From Nesterenkonia halophila (GTDB lineage Bacteria > Actinomycetota > Actinomycetes > Actinomycetales > Micrococcaceae), in the NCBI RefSeq assembly GCF_009467795.1, contig NZ_WIAX01000013.1, forward strand, positions 225,655 through 289,654: a stretch of DNA of 64,000 nt, in the 5' to 3' direction. Below, one piece after another: positions 19,663 to 27,966 of the stretch (position 1 is the first letter of the stretch; each line of letters begins with the position of its first letter). Made by a program: the position numbers and the translations under genes. Below the pieces are notes generated by a model that was given only the letters and a program-made list of their open reading frames with translations, had not been told where the DNA came from and made no database searches.

Positions 19663-20541
19663 GCGCTTCATGCGATCGATGATGTCGACGGCCACGCGCC
19701 GGTCGGCGCCGTAGGTAGGGTGGCGGAACTCCACGATGTCGCCGGCCGGATCCACGCCGGCCGCTGCCGCGCCCTCGGCGGCGTCCAGGCGCGGCGTGCG
19801 GAGATCGACGACGGCGCCGTCGAGACCCGGGAAGGCCCACATCGCATCCACCGCCAGCGAGACGACGTCCTCGCCCAGGTCGTCGAGGACATCCACAGTG
19901 ATGGCCCGGCCCGGCGCGCCGCTGAGCTCCTCGAGGAAGATCACTCGGCCCTCCTCGGGCACGAGCTCCTCGTCCAGCCCCTGCCGCGCGAGGTGGCGGC
20001 GCACCCGCTTGCGGGGCAGGTCGGCCAGGTAGGCGCTCTTCCGCCAGACGCTCTGCTCCGCGGCGATCAGTCCGGCCAGCGAGTCCTCGCCGGTGCCGAC
20101 CACATGACGCGGCACGCGCACGACGGCGGCGACCACGGTCTCGCCGAGCACATAGCAGCGCAGCGCGAGCGCCCCGCCGTCGGCGGAGTCTCCGACCGCG
20201 CCGTGGGCGGAGGGTTCGGAATCGCCGGCCTCCGACGCCGTCGGCACGCCGGCGGCGCGGAGGTATCCCTGCTGGAGGCGGGACGATCCGGCGGCCTGGG
20301 CGGCCTGGGCGCTGACCAGGTTCGTCTCCCGCCCGTCGAAGCTGCCGACCAGCCGGGCGCCGGCGTAGAAGAGCAGGTGGGTCTTGCCGACCCGCCGCAG
20401 CGTGAGTCCGCGGGCTTTCGCGGCCCGTTCCAGGAGACCCCCGGTCGAGACCACGCCGTCCCGCGGCCAGTACCTCATGCCCTCCCGCGGGGTGATGCGG
20501 TCGACGATGAACTCTTCGACGGACGTCGGCTCGGTCTCCAC
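19660..20541 (-). CDS. ATP-grasp protein resembling the synthetase half of cyanophycin/glutathione-type ligases
   Basis: The 293-residue product has the order of elements seen in cyanophycin-synthetase-like ATP-grasp enzymes: 'AAKARGLTLRRVG', 'LQQGYLRAAGVPTA' (family: K-x-x-T-x-x-LL-x-x-AG-x-P-V), 'CYVLGETVVAAVVRVPRHVVG' spread over the central sheet, and 'GAVVDLRTPRLD' near the end where these enzymes have 'G-V-D-x-x'. Such enzymes form an amide or peptide bond with ATP. Here it could attach an amino acid to a sugar acid, such as the nonulosonate made by its convergent neighbour; this is inference. GTG 20541 is the likely start, ATG 20478 the alternative. The Lys that normally starts the central helix is not obvious, so activity is uncertain. 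Confidence 0.55.
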   Translation of the reverse strand: METEPTSVEEFIVDRITPREGMRYWPRDGVVSTGGLLERAAKARGLTLRRVGKTHLLFYAGARLVGSFDGRETNLVSAQAAQAAGSSRLQQGYLRAAGVPTASEAGDSEPSAHGAVGDSADGGALALRCYVLGETVVAAVVRVPRHVVGTGEDSLAGLIAAEQSVWRKSAYLADLPRKRVRRHLARQGLDEELVPEEGRVIFLEELSGAPGRAITVDVLDDLGEDVVSLAVDAMWAFPGLDGAVVDLRTPRLDAAEGAAAAGVDPAGDIVEFRHPTYGADRRVAVDIIDRMKR

Positions 20542-20585
20542 CGGATCAGGTATACGGCGTGCACGGGGGCGCGTCAAATGTCTTC

Positions 20586-20629
20586 GCACCGTCGCGGCAC
20601 CGTCGCGGCACCGTCGCGGCGCCGTCGCC
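20586..20629. repeat. short tandem repeat, about four 11-bp units
   Basis: GCACCGTCGCG occurs three times in a row at 20586, 20597 and 20608, followed by a degenerate unit at 20619. It lies in the divergent gap between the ATP-grasp and glycosyltransferase genes. It may be a slippage product or a multimeric protein site. Confidence 0.6.
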
Positions 20630-20755
20630 GCACCGCCCGCGCAGCGGCGCGAGTCCGGGGCCGCGGCCCCGGGGCCGGGTCGCGCCGGGACCCCAGCGGC
20701 TATCATGACGGACGGCCGCCCCTCCCCTCCCTCTGCGACGAAGGACCTGTGCGTG

Positions 20756-22825
20756 ATGACCACTCACCCCGTCCCGGACGCCGCCGCGCTCGACGCGCTG
20801 CTGCGGCGCGGGCACGAGGCGCTGCGGCAGGGGCGGCACGCCCGGGCGATCGGCGCCTACGAGGAGGCGAAGCGCACCTTCGGCGAGCTCGCCGACGTCG
20901 TCGACTTCTCCCTCGACCTGGCCCGCCGCCGGGCCGCGCGCGACTCCCCGGCGCAGCCGGTGGCCCCCGGCGTGCACCGGCGGTACGGGGCCGCGGCCGC
21001 CGCGGCAGGGCTGCTGGACGCGAAGCAGCTGCCGGCCGACGCCGAGCCGGACTCGCCCTCCGCGGACCGGCCGTCCGCCGAGGGCCCGCTGGTCTCGGTG
21101 ATCATGCCGATCGAGCACGTCCCGGAGGGCCTCGGCCACGGCCCGCGCGCCGTCGTCGGCGAGGCCGTGCGCAGCGTGCTGGACCAGACCTGCCCGGACT
21201 GGGAGCTGCTGGTCTGCGACGCCTCCGACGCCGAGGACGTCGCCGAAGTCGTCCATCTGCACCCGGACCGCCGACTCGCCCACCACCGGCTGCCCGGAGC
21301 GGCCGGCGCGACGGCGCGCAACCACGGGATCGCCCGCGCCGCCGGGCCGATCCTCGCCTTCCTCGCCCCGGAGGACGTCTGGCATCCGCGCCACCTGGAG
21401 GAGGTGGTCCGCGTCCACCGCGCGGGCCCGCATCCGGTGGTCCGCAGCGGACAGTGGGAGGCCGCGCTCGACGGCGAGGACCTCGTGGCGGCCTCGGTGA
21501 CGCCGGAGCCTCGCGCAGAGGCGGCGCTGAGCACCGTCAGCCTGCACCGCGCCGCGCTCGACGAGGTCGGCGTCTTCGATCCGCGGCTCGACGGCGCCCA
21601 GGACCGCGAGCTGCTCGCCCGCTGCGCCCGGCACTGGACGCCGGTGCAGCTCGACGCGCCGCTGGTCCTGCGACGCCGCCCGGCAGCGGGCGACGCCGTC
21701 GGCCCGGCGCCCGAGGGCGGCCCCGCGGTGGACGCCGCCGTGGATGCCGCGGCCGCCCCCTCCGTCGACGCCGCCATCGACACGGCGCTGCGGCCGCGCG
21801 CCCTCGACGACTGGCGCCCAGTGACCGATCCGGCGCGCACGATCGCGATCAAGATCGCCGCCCCGAGCCGGGAGACCGCCTGGGAATGGGGCGACTTCCA
21901 CTTCGCCCGCCATCTGGCCGATGCGCTGGAGCGGCTCGGCTGGCGCTGCGCCGTGCACTGCCTCGACCGGTGGTACACCCACGACGCCGACATCAACCTG
22001 GTGCTGCGCGGGCGCGTGCGCTTCGACCCCGACCGCAGCCGCGCCGCGCGGAACCTGCTGTGGAGCATCAGCCATCCCGACCGGCTCGTCGGCCGCGAGG
22101 AGCTCGACGCCTACGACCACGTCTTCGTCGCCTCCTCGCCCTTCGCCGCGGAGCTCGATCAGCTCACCGACGCCCCGGTCTCGGTGCTCCACCAGGCCAC
22201 CGATCCGGAGGTCTTCGCCGACCCCGAGCAGCCGGCTGAGCTGCCGGAGCCGGTGGCGTTCATCGGCAACTCGCGCGGCGTGCGGCGGCGGCTGGTCTCC
22301 TGGGCGGTGGAGGCCGACGTCGACCTCGCCGTCTGGGGCACCCGGTGGGAGCGGTTCCTGCCCGAGCGCATGGTCCACGGCGACCACGTCCCGAACGACG
22401 AGCTCGCCGCCCACTATGCCGGCGCCGCCATCGTGCTCAACGACCACTGGGAGACGATGGCCGCGCACGGGTATCTCTCCAACCGGCTCTTCGACGCCAG
22501 CGCCGCCGGGGCCTTCGTCGTCTCCGACCCCGCCGCCGGGATCGAGGAGACCTTCGGCGAGGACATCCCCGTGGTCGACTCGCCGCAGGCGCTGCGGCGC
22601 ACTGTCGACTGGTACCTGCAGCACCCCGAGGAGCGCCGCGCCCGGGCCGAGCGGGCGCGCGAGCGGGTGCTGGCCCGGCACACCTTCGACCACCGGGCCT
22701 GGGAGCTGACCCTGGTGCTGCGGCGCCTCGCCGCGGCTCAGGCGGCCGGGTCAGCTCAGTCTGCCGGGTCGGCTCAGTCTGCCGAGCGGCGCAGCAGCCG
22801 GCGCACGGCCTTCGCCGCCCGGTAG
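20756..22825 (+). CDS. glycosyltransferase with GT2 and CgeB-like domains
   Basis: The 689-residue protein has a short helical start, a GT2-type domain from about residue 110 ('PLVSVIMPIEHV', 'AGATARNHGIARAAG') and a C-terminal CgeB-like glycosyltransferase domain from about residue 375 ('WGDFHFARHLADALERLG', 'LLWSISHPD', 'LNDHWETMAAHGYLSNR'). The C-terminal half is clearly paralogous to that of the 9289-12678 product, including the H-W...GxLSNR block. An Ala/Asp-rich linker joins the domains. No membrane segments are seen, unlike the paralogue. Start is ATG 20756 or the adjacent GTG 20753, with AAGGA upstream. The low-complexity tail overlaps the convergent coiled-coil gene by 52 bases. Confidence 0.72.
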   Translation: MTTHPVPDAAALDALLRRGHEALRQGRHARAIGAYEEAKRTFGELADVVDFSLDLARRRAARDSPAQPVAPGVHRRYGAAAAAAGLLDAKQLPADAEPDSPSADRPSAEGPLVSVIMPIEHVPEGLGHGPRAVVGEAVRSVLDQTCPDWELLVCDASDAEDVAEVVHLHPDRRLAHHRLPGAAGATARNHGIARAAGPILAFLAPEDVWHPRHLEEVVRVHRAGPHPVVRSGQWEAALDGEDLVAASVTPEPRAEAALSTVSLHRAALDEVGVFDPRLDGAQDRELLARCARHWTPVQLDAPLVLRRRPAAGDAVGPAPEGGPAVDAAVDAAAAPSVDAAIDTALRPRALDDWRPVTDPARTIAIKIAAPSRETAWEWGDFHFARHLADALERLGWRCAVHCLDRWYTHDADINLVLRGRVRFDPDRSRAARNLLWSISHPDRLVGREELDAYDHVFVASSPFAAELDQLTDAPVSVLHQATDPEVFADPEQPAELPEPVAFIGNSRGVRRRLVSWAVEADVDLAVWGTRWERFLPERMVHGDHVPNDELAAHYAGAAIVLNDHWETMAAHGYLSNRLFDASAAGAFVVSDPAAGIEETFGEDIPVVDSPQALRRTVDWYLQHPEERRARAERARERVLARHTFDHRAWELTLVLRRLAAAQAAGSAQSAGSAQSAERRSSRRTAFAAR

Positions 22826-23085
22826 GCGCGGGAGTTCTCCGCACGTCGGGCGCGGGCCTCGGCGTCGCGGAGCCGGCCGGTGAGCTCGCGGACCCTGGTG
22901 CGCTGCTCGCCGAGCTCGACGCGCTGCTGCTCGCGGACCACCAGCAGTTCGGCGCACTCGCTCTGCAGCCGCTGCAGCTCCTCGGTGATCCGCCGGTTCT
23001 CGACGTCGAGGCTCTGCACCTGCTGCTCCAGGTCCTGCTGCTGGTCCTGCTGCTGGTCCTGCGGGGAGTCGGGTGCTGCGCTCAC
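22774..23085 (-). CDS. small coiled-coil protein
   Basis: The 103-residue product starts with a Gln-rich segment and then has an uninterrupted heptad-like coiled coil over residues 18-85 (Leu/Val at regular spacing: 'LEQQVQSLDVENRR', 'LQRLQSECAELL'), ending in a basic tail 'YRAAKAVRRLL'. Similar coiled-coil and basic tail segments are found at the ends of actinobacterial wall-glycan glycosyltransferases, so it may act as a scaffold or chain-length ruler for the neighbouring enzymes; this is inference. The start is GTG 23085. The first 52 bases of its 3' end overlap the convergent glycosyltransferase gene. No enzymatic motif. Confidence 0.55.
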   Translation of the reverse strand: MSAAPDSPQDQQQDQQQDLEQQVQSLDVENRRITEELQRLQSECAELLVVREQQRVELGEQRTRVRELTGRLRDAEARARRAENSRAYRAAKAVRRLLRRSAD

Positions 23086-23145
23086 GGGCGAGTCCGCCTT
23101 CCGTCTGCTCGATCCGCCCCGTCCGCCGGGGCGCCGACGATCAGT

Positions 23146-24390
23146 CTATTCCACGCCGCGCGCCGCCTCGGCGGCGGCCCGGATCGTCGCGGCGTCCTCG
23201 GAGGCGAAGGCTTCCAGCATCAGTCGGGCCTCGGGCACCAGAGTCGTCCGCGAGGTCTCCGCCCCGTAGAGCTCGGCCAGCGTGGTCGCCTCGCGCGCCA
23301 GGTCGACGACGGCGTCGTCGTCGGTCTTCCGCCGGACCAGCACCGGCAGATGGACCTTCAGCAGCCGGTTCCAGTAGTGCGCCCGCATCCGGCCGGCCCG
23401 CCGGGCGGCCTCCCCGCCCTCGCCGCGGGCCAGCGCGAGCACGCCGAAGCAGTCGTGGAGGAACTGCAGCTGCCGGCGGGCGGAGATCTCGGCCCGCGAG
23501 ACGTGCGTGCGCCGCCCCGGCCGGCCGGACCGGCCGGGCCGGTCGGACGCCGCCGTCGGGCTCGGATCCTCCAGCGTGAGGAAGTAGCAGTCGACGTCGT
23601 CGACGAAGGCCACTGCGCGAGCGTGGAGGAAGACGCTGATCATGTACGGGTGGTCGCTGGCGTAGATGAGCGACTCGTTGAACCGGCAGCCCAGGTCGCG
23701 GAGGAAGTCGGTGCGGAACAGCTTCTGCACGTGCAGGCTGTTCAACCAGCCGGGGTGGTAGTCGTCGCGGCGCTGAGTCGCCATCTTCGGCGGGAGCACG
23801 TTCGGCGCCGAGCGGTTCACCCCCACGTAGCGGCCGACGACGACGTCGGCGGACTCGCGCGCCGCGGCCCGAGTCATCGCCTCCAGCGCCTGACGCCCCA
23901 GGTAGTCGTCGGCGTCGAGCAGGAAGACGTGCTCGCCGGCGGCGGCGTCGACGATCGTGTTGCGCCCGGCCGAGGGGCTGCCGGTGGGGGCATGGCTGGT
24001 CACGGTGAACGCCGCCCAGTCCGCCGCCTCGGCGTAGCTCCGCGCCGTCTCCACCGTGTCGTCGGTGGAGCCGTCGTCGACGACCAGCACCTCGATCTGC
24101 TCGGCGCCCAGCGTCTGCTCCGCGAGGCTCTCCAGGCAGCGGCCGATCCGCTCGGCCTCGTGGTGCGAGGTGATGCCGACGGTGACCAGCGGCGCGCCCT
24201 CCGGACGCTGCGAGGCCGCGTCCCGCGGGACCGGGCGCGGACGACGGCGCGCGGCGAGGTCCGGGGCGGGCCGCGGGCGCAGCCGGGAGGCGACCGCCGT
24301 CGACACGGCGGCGACCCGCTGCCGCGCCGGCGCCCGCAGCCGGGCCGGCAGCCGGTCCAGCAGCCGCTCGGCGATGGTCGCGACGGTCAT
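23146..24390 (-). CDS. GT2 family glycosyltransferase
   Basis: The 414-residue protein has a canonical GT-A fold from about residue 68: 'VTVGITSHHEAERIGRCLESL', 'LVVDDGSTDDT', 'GSPSAGRNTIVDAA' and 'FLLDADDYLG' (the D-x-D metal site). A basic, Arg-rich N-terminal segment (residues 10-60) may bind the membrane. It would transfer a sugar from a nucleotide donor to the growing glycan; the substrate is not predictable. ATG 24390 has GAGGAG 8 bases upstream. It is 47 bases downstream of the CMP-sugar synthetase gene on the same strand, which makes a CMP-activated donor worth considering, although GT2 enzymes rarely use CMP sugars. Confidence 0.8.
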   Translation of the reverse strand: MTVATIAERLLDRLPARLRAPARQRVAAVSTAVASRLRPRPAPDLAARRRPRPVPRDAASQRPEGAPLVTVGITSHHEAERIGRCLESLAEQTLGAEQIEVLVVDDGSTDDTVETARSYAEAADWAAFTVTSHAPTGSPSAGRNTIVDAAAGEHVFLLDADDYLGRQALEAMTRAAARESADVVVGRYVGVNRSAPNVLPPKMATQRRDDYHPGWLNSLHVQKLFRTDFLRDLGCRFNESLIYASDHPYMISVFLHARAVAFVDDVDCYFLTLEDPSPTAASDRPGRSGRPGRRTHVSRAEISARRQLQFLHDCFGVLALARGEGGEAARRAGRMRAHYWNRLLKVHLPVLVRRKTDDDAVVDLAREATTLAELYGAETSRTTLVPEARLMLEAFASEDAATIRAAAEAARGVE

Positions 24391-24437
24391 GGCGTCAGCT
24401 CCTCGAGCTCGTCGTGCTCTGGTATGTGCGGGCGGGG

Positions 24438-25199
24438 TCAGAGGACGCTGATGCCGCGCAGCTCCTTGGCGCGGACGATGTCCTCCAGCAGGGCGAACTG
24501 CTCCTCCCAGTCGATGTCGAGCACGACGTTCTCCGGCAGCTCGTGCATCCGCGGCGCCGCGCCGACGCGGTCGTCGACCTCGCGCATGGTGCGGAAGGGG
24601 ATGAAGTAGGCGCCGTGGTTGACCTCGTAGAGCGGCTTGATGTCCTGGCTGCGCGGCCACTTCTCCTGCGAGGCGTCGTAGTTGAAGGGGCCGTTCTCGT
24701 CCCAGAGGAAGGTCTGCAGCTTGGTGACCGTCAGCAGGCTGTCATGGCCGGCGTCGGCGGCCTCGCGCCAGGCGCCGACCAGCTCGGAGAAGTGCTGCGA
24801 GCCGATGAGCGGGTGGGTCACATGGGTCATCATCATCGTGCCCGCGTCCTGCAGCTCGGCGACGTACTGCAGGAAGACGCTCATCGGAGTGGAGGAGCGA
24901 CCCAGCTCGTCCGGACGCTCCAGCGCCTCGATCCGGCCGTCGTCGTGCTGGGCGGCGAACTGCGCGGTGTAGTCGAGCACCGCCGGGTCGTTGGAGGAGA
25001 CGATGATGCGGTCGAACTCCCCGGTGCGGGTGAGCTGCTTGAGCTTCAGCTCCAGCAGCCCGCCCTCGTAGGAGGCGAACGGCCGGGTGTTCTTGTGCTT
25101 GACCCGCTCGCTGCCGGCGCGCGCGGGGACGACCACGGTGATCTGCTCGGCGTCGTCACGGGTCGGGCTGGTCTCGGTGGTTCGATGCAGGCTGCTCAC
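24438..25199 (-). CDS. CMP-nonulosonate cytidylyltransferase (NeuA-like acylneuraminate cytidylyltransferase)
   Basis: The 253-residue product activates a nonulosonic or Kdo-like acid with CTP. The signature is 'VVVPARAGSERVKHKNTRPF' (the A-R-x-G-S-x-x-(L/V)-x-x-KN loop that binds CTP), followed by 'LLELKLKQLTRTGEFD', 'IVSSNDPAVLDYTAQF' and a late acidic 'VVLDIDWEEQF', which supplies metal ligands. It pairs functionally with the NeuB-type synthase at 18035-19627. The start is GTG 25199 with no ribosome site ahead, so the message may be leaderless. NeuA-type enzymes also use legionaminic or pseudaminic acid, so the exact sugar is open. Confidence 0.85.
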   Translation of the reverse strand: MSSLHRTTETSPTRDDAEQITVVVPARAGSERVKHKNTRPFASYEGGLLELKLKQLTRTGEFDRIIVSSNDPAVLDYTAQFAAQHDDGRIEALERPDELGRSSTPMSVFLQYVAELQDAGTMMMTHVTHPLIGSQHFSELVGAWREAADAGHDSLLTVTKLQTFLWDENGPFNYDASQEKWPRSQDIKPLYEVNHGAYFIPFRTMREVDDRVGAAPRMHELPENVVLDIDWEEQFALLEDIVRAKELRGISVL

Positions 25200-25244
25200 G
25201 GATCCCGAGTCTATCCCCAGCGGCGGGACGGCATCTGGGCGGGG

Positions 25245-25844
25245 TCAGGGCGGGGTCAGGGGCGCGCCGAGGAACCAGGCGTCGAGCATGCGGCGCATCC
25301 GGCCGCCGCGGCTGCGCCGCTCCTCCGGCAGCATCCGGGACAGCGCCAGCGAGAGCATGAAGATCCCGTTGATGAAGTCCTCGACGTCGACCTCCGGGTT
25401 CAGCGTCCTCCCGTCCCGGACGGCGACGTCGACGACGATCTCCTGCAGACGGTCGGCGAGGGCCCGAGTCCGCTCGATCTCCTCGGGCTGCGAGATCAGG
25501 TCGATGACCACGGCCGCCTCGACCGCCTCGTCGATCACGCCATCCATGAAGGTGACGTAGGGCGTGTCGGAGGCGGAGACCGCGGCGGCCAGCCGCTCGA
25601 CGTTCTCCGAGAAGACGGCGACCGCCAGATCCGTGCGGTCGGAGAAGTGGCGGTACAGGCTCCCCTGCCCGACGCCGGCGCGGCGGGCGATGCGTGTCAG
25701 CGGCACGCGCGCGCCGTGGTCGCGGAACTCGACCCTGGCGGCGTCGATGATCGCCGCACGGTTCCGCGGGCCGGCCGCCGGGCCGCGGTTGGGCCGAGGA
25801 GCTTCTGACCTGGGAGTCGTCAGTTCACGCGTGGGGTGAGGCAC
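25245..25844 (-). CDS. TetR/AcrR family transcriptional regulator
   Basis: The 199-residue protein has an N-terminal TetR helix-turn-helix: 'RAAIIDAARVEFRDHG' followed by 'LTRIARRAGVGQGSLYRHF' and 'DRTDLAVAVF'. The C-terminal ligand domain is helical and undefined. Regulators of this type usually repress a nearby oxidoreductase or transporter; here the closest candidates are the FMN reductase and pirin genes upstream on the same strand. Start GTG 25844 has no ribosome site and could be leaderless. I see no clear palindromic operator in the 76 bases upstream. Confidence 0.85.
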   Translation of the reverse strand: MPHPTRELTTPRSEAPRPNRGPAAGPRNRAAIIDAARVEFRDHGARVPLTRIARRAGVGQGSLYRHFSDRTDLAVAVFSENVERLAAAVSASDTPYVTFMDGVIDEAVEAAVVIDLISQPEEIERTRALADRLQEIVVDVAVRDGRTLNPEVDVEDFINGIFMLSLALSRMLPEERRSRGGRMRRMLDAWFLGAPLTPP

Positions 25845-25920
25845 GCGACGAGGCTACCGCACAGACCACTCTGAACACACCCGTCCGGTTCCGGTGAGCT
25901 GATCGTGTCGGACCGGCGGC

Positions 25921-26472
25921 TCACCCGCGCGCGGCGTGCTGCTCGATCCAGGCCGTCAGCGCCTCCATGTAGTGCCCCGCGCGACGGCGCAGCTGCTCGG
26001 CGCCGGCCGCGCCCTCGGCGAAGGTCTCATCGGTGACCTGGACGGTCATCTGCGGAGTGCCCATCAGCGGCACCCCGAGCTGGGGCAGCATCCCGCGCAG
26101 CTGGGTCTGCGAGCTCAGCGTGCCGAAGCGGCTCTTCGAGGCGCCGGCGAGGCCCATCGGCACGCCGGAGAGCACCCCCTGCTTCGGCGGACGGGTGAGG
26201 ATGTCGATCGCATTCTTCACCGGGGCCGGCACGCCCTTGTTGTGCTCCGGGCTGACCAGCAGCAGGCCGTCCACGGCGGCGACCTGCTCCTTGAACGCGG
26301 TCATCTCTGCGGGGAAGGCGTCGTCGAGGTGGCGGTCGTAGAGCGGCAGCGGACGCAGGTCGATCTCGCTGGTCTCGGCGCGCCCGGGCGCCTCGGCGAC
26401 CAGCACCTCGGCGAGCTGACGGTTGAGCGAGACCTCGGCGAAGCTGCCGACGAGGTATCCGATGCGGGTCAT
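25921..26472 (-). CDS. NADPH-dependent FMN reductase family protein
   Basis: The 183-residue flavodoxin-like protein has 'IGYLVGSFAEVSLNRQLAEVL' split over the first strand and helix (family: G-S-x-R-x-x-S-x-N), 'LLLVSPEHNKGVPAPVKNAID' (the S-P-E-Y-N motif of quinone/azo reductases) and 'PMGLAGASKSRFG'. It would reduce quinones, FMN or azo compounds with NADPH in the cytosol. ATG 26472 follows AGAGGA at 6 bases. It lies 53 bases downstream of the pirin gene on the same strand; both proteins are redox/quinone linked and may answer to the neighbouring TetR regulator. Confidence 0.85.
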   Translation of the reverse strand: MTRIGYLVGSFAEVSLNRQLAEVLVAEAPGRAETSEIDLRPLPLYDRHLDDAFPAEMTAFKEQVAAVDGLLLVSPEHNKGVPAPVKNAIDILTRPPKQGVLSGVPMGLAGASKSRFGTLSSQTQLRGMLPQLGVPLMGTPQMTVQVTDETFAEGAAGAEQLRRRAGHYMEALTAWIEQHAARG

Positions 26473-26525
26473 GGTGTTCCTCTCCTGCTGGACGATCACG
26501 GGATCGGGTCGGTGCGCGAGGCGGC

Positions 26526-27752
26526 TCAGCCGCGTGGCCGCATGCGCACGCCGGGCAGCTCGGGCGCCGGCAGCGGAGCCTCCTGGCCGGGCGGGAAGTC
26601 GCCGAACTGCGGGAACGGGCGACCGTCGGCGTAGGTGGACCCGGCCAACGCGTCGCGCAGCGTCCCATGGACCGGCTCGCCCAGGGCGACGCCGCCGTCG
26701 GCCCCGCCGCGGCCGCCGTCGTCGGCGACGCCGAGCGTGCCCGGCGCCCGCCGCAGCGGCGAGCCCTCCTCCGGGGCCTCGAAGCCCATCTCGGCCTGGT
26801 ATGCGGCGCGATAGGCGGCGATCTCCTCATGCGAGCGGCCGACGAAGTTCCACCACATCACGATCTGCTCGCCCAGCGGCTCGCCGCCGAGCAGCAGCGC
26901 GATGACCGGCTCCTCCCCGGCGGTGATCCGCAGCCGCTCGCGGCCGACGTCGACGACGGCCAGATGGTCGGCGGCGACGTCGACGCCGTCGAGGGCCACT
27001 GCGCCGGAGACGTGCAGCAGCGCATGCTCATGCTCGGCCGGGACCTCGATCTCCAGCTCCGCACCGGGCTCCAGGCGCAGCTCGGCGCCGGTGAGCGGGA
27101 CGGGGGTCGGCACCGGCGAGCGCACGCCGAGCAGCTCGCCGAGGAAGACCGTCGCCCGCCAGCCGTCGCCGGAGGCGACCTCCGCCGGCCGGGAGTCCAG
27201 CCGCGGCGTCGTGAAGCGGTGCTCCTCGGGCAGCGCGTACCAGAGCTGGGCGCCGTGCAGCGTGGTGGTGTCGACGCTGGAGTGCTCCGAGTGGGTGATG
27301 CCGCGGCCGGCGGTCATCAGCGCGACCTCGCCGGGCCGGACGGTGGCCCAGTTGCCGGCGGAGTCGATGTGGTCGATGCGGCCGGAGAAGAGCCAGGAGA
27401 CGGTGGCCAGACCGGTGTGCGGGTGACGCGGGACGCGCATCGGCGTGGAGACGGAGAGGTCGTCGGGACCGTAGAAGTCCAGGAAGCACCAGGCGCCGAC
27501 CAGCGACCGGGCGCGCTGCGGCAGCGTGCGACGCACGGTCATCGCCCTCGGGCCGCCGAGCGGGACGTCGCGCGGCTCGAGCAGCTCGACGCCGGCGGCG
27601 GTGCGGGTGACGCCGTCGCGCAGCCCGGAGGCGGCGTCGCCGGCGGTTCCGGTCGCGGTCTCCGGGGCGTCCGGGGCGCCGGGCGGCGGCGTCGGATCCT
27701 GCGGCCCGTTGACGCAGACCTGCTCGGCGGGGCGCGGTTCGGTGTTGCTCAT
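26526..27752 (-). CDS. pirin family cupin protein
   Basis: The 408-residue product carries the pirin N-terminal cupin: 'VGAWCFLDFYGPDDL', 'PHTGLATVSWLFSG', 'GEVALMTAGRGITHSE', then 'LHGAQLWYALPE', with the His and Glu residues that bind the metal. Bacterial pirins can act as quercetin 2,3-dioxygenases or as regulators of metabolic enzymes; the sequence does not decide. The N-terminal 80 residues and the C-terminal 50 residues are longer than in typical 280-300-residue pirins and are low complexity. ATG 27752 has GGAGG 5 bases upstream. Repeat element A lies 66 bases upstream of the start. Confidence 0.85.
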   Translation of the reverse strand: MSNTEPRPAEQVCVNGPQDPTPPPGAPDAPETATGTAGDAASGLRDGVTRTAAGVELLEPRDVPLGGPRAMTVRRTLPQRARSLVGAWCFLDFYGPDDLSVSTPMRVPRHPHTGLATVSWLFSGRIDHIDSAGNWATVRPGEVALMTAGRGITHSEHSSVDTTTLHGAQLWYALPEEHRFTTPRLDSRPAEVASGDGWRATVFLGELLGVRSPVPTPVPLTGAELRLEPGAELEIEVPAEHEHALLHVSGAVALDGVDVAADHLAVVDVGRERLRITAGEEPVIALLLGGEPLGEQIVMWWNFVGRSHEEIAAYRAAYQAEMGFEAPEEGSPLRRAPGTLGVADDGGRGGADGGVALGEPVHGTLRDALAGSTYADGRPFPQFGDFPPGQEAPLPAPELPGVRMRPRG

Positions 27753-27817
27753 GCTGACCTCCGACGTCGGCGTCGTGCCTGGTGCGGCCAGCCTAGCGGA
27801 GAGCCCCCGCGAGCACT

Positions 27818-27893
27818 GAGTGGTCACTTCTGACGACGAGTCGCCCGGGTGGAACGATTCATCCGTCCCCGATGTCGTCAGAAATGGCCACTC
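27818..27893 (+). repeat. palindromic interspersed element, copy A
   Basis: Two 20-bp arms, 27818-27837 (GAGTGGTCACTTCTGACGAC) and 27874-27893, form a near-perfect inverted repeat around a 36-base loop. The loop contains TGGAACGATTCA, a LacI-type pseudo-palindrome. The copy sits between the start of the pirin gene and the 3' end of the membrane-protein gene. Confidence 0.85.
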
Positions 27894-27966
27894 GGCGCAG
27901 GGCGGAGAGGCTCCGGGCGGGGAGGCTCCGGGCGGGCGGCCCCGCCCGGCATGCCTGCGTCACCGG

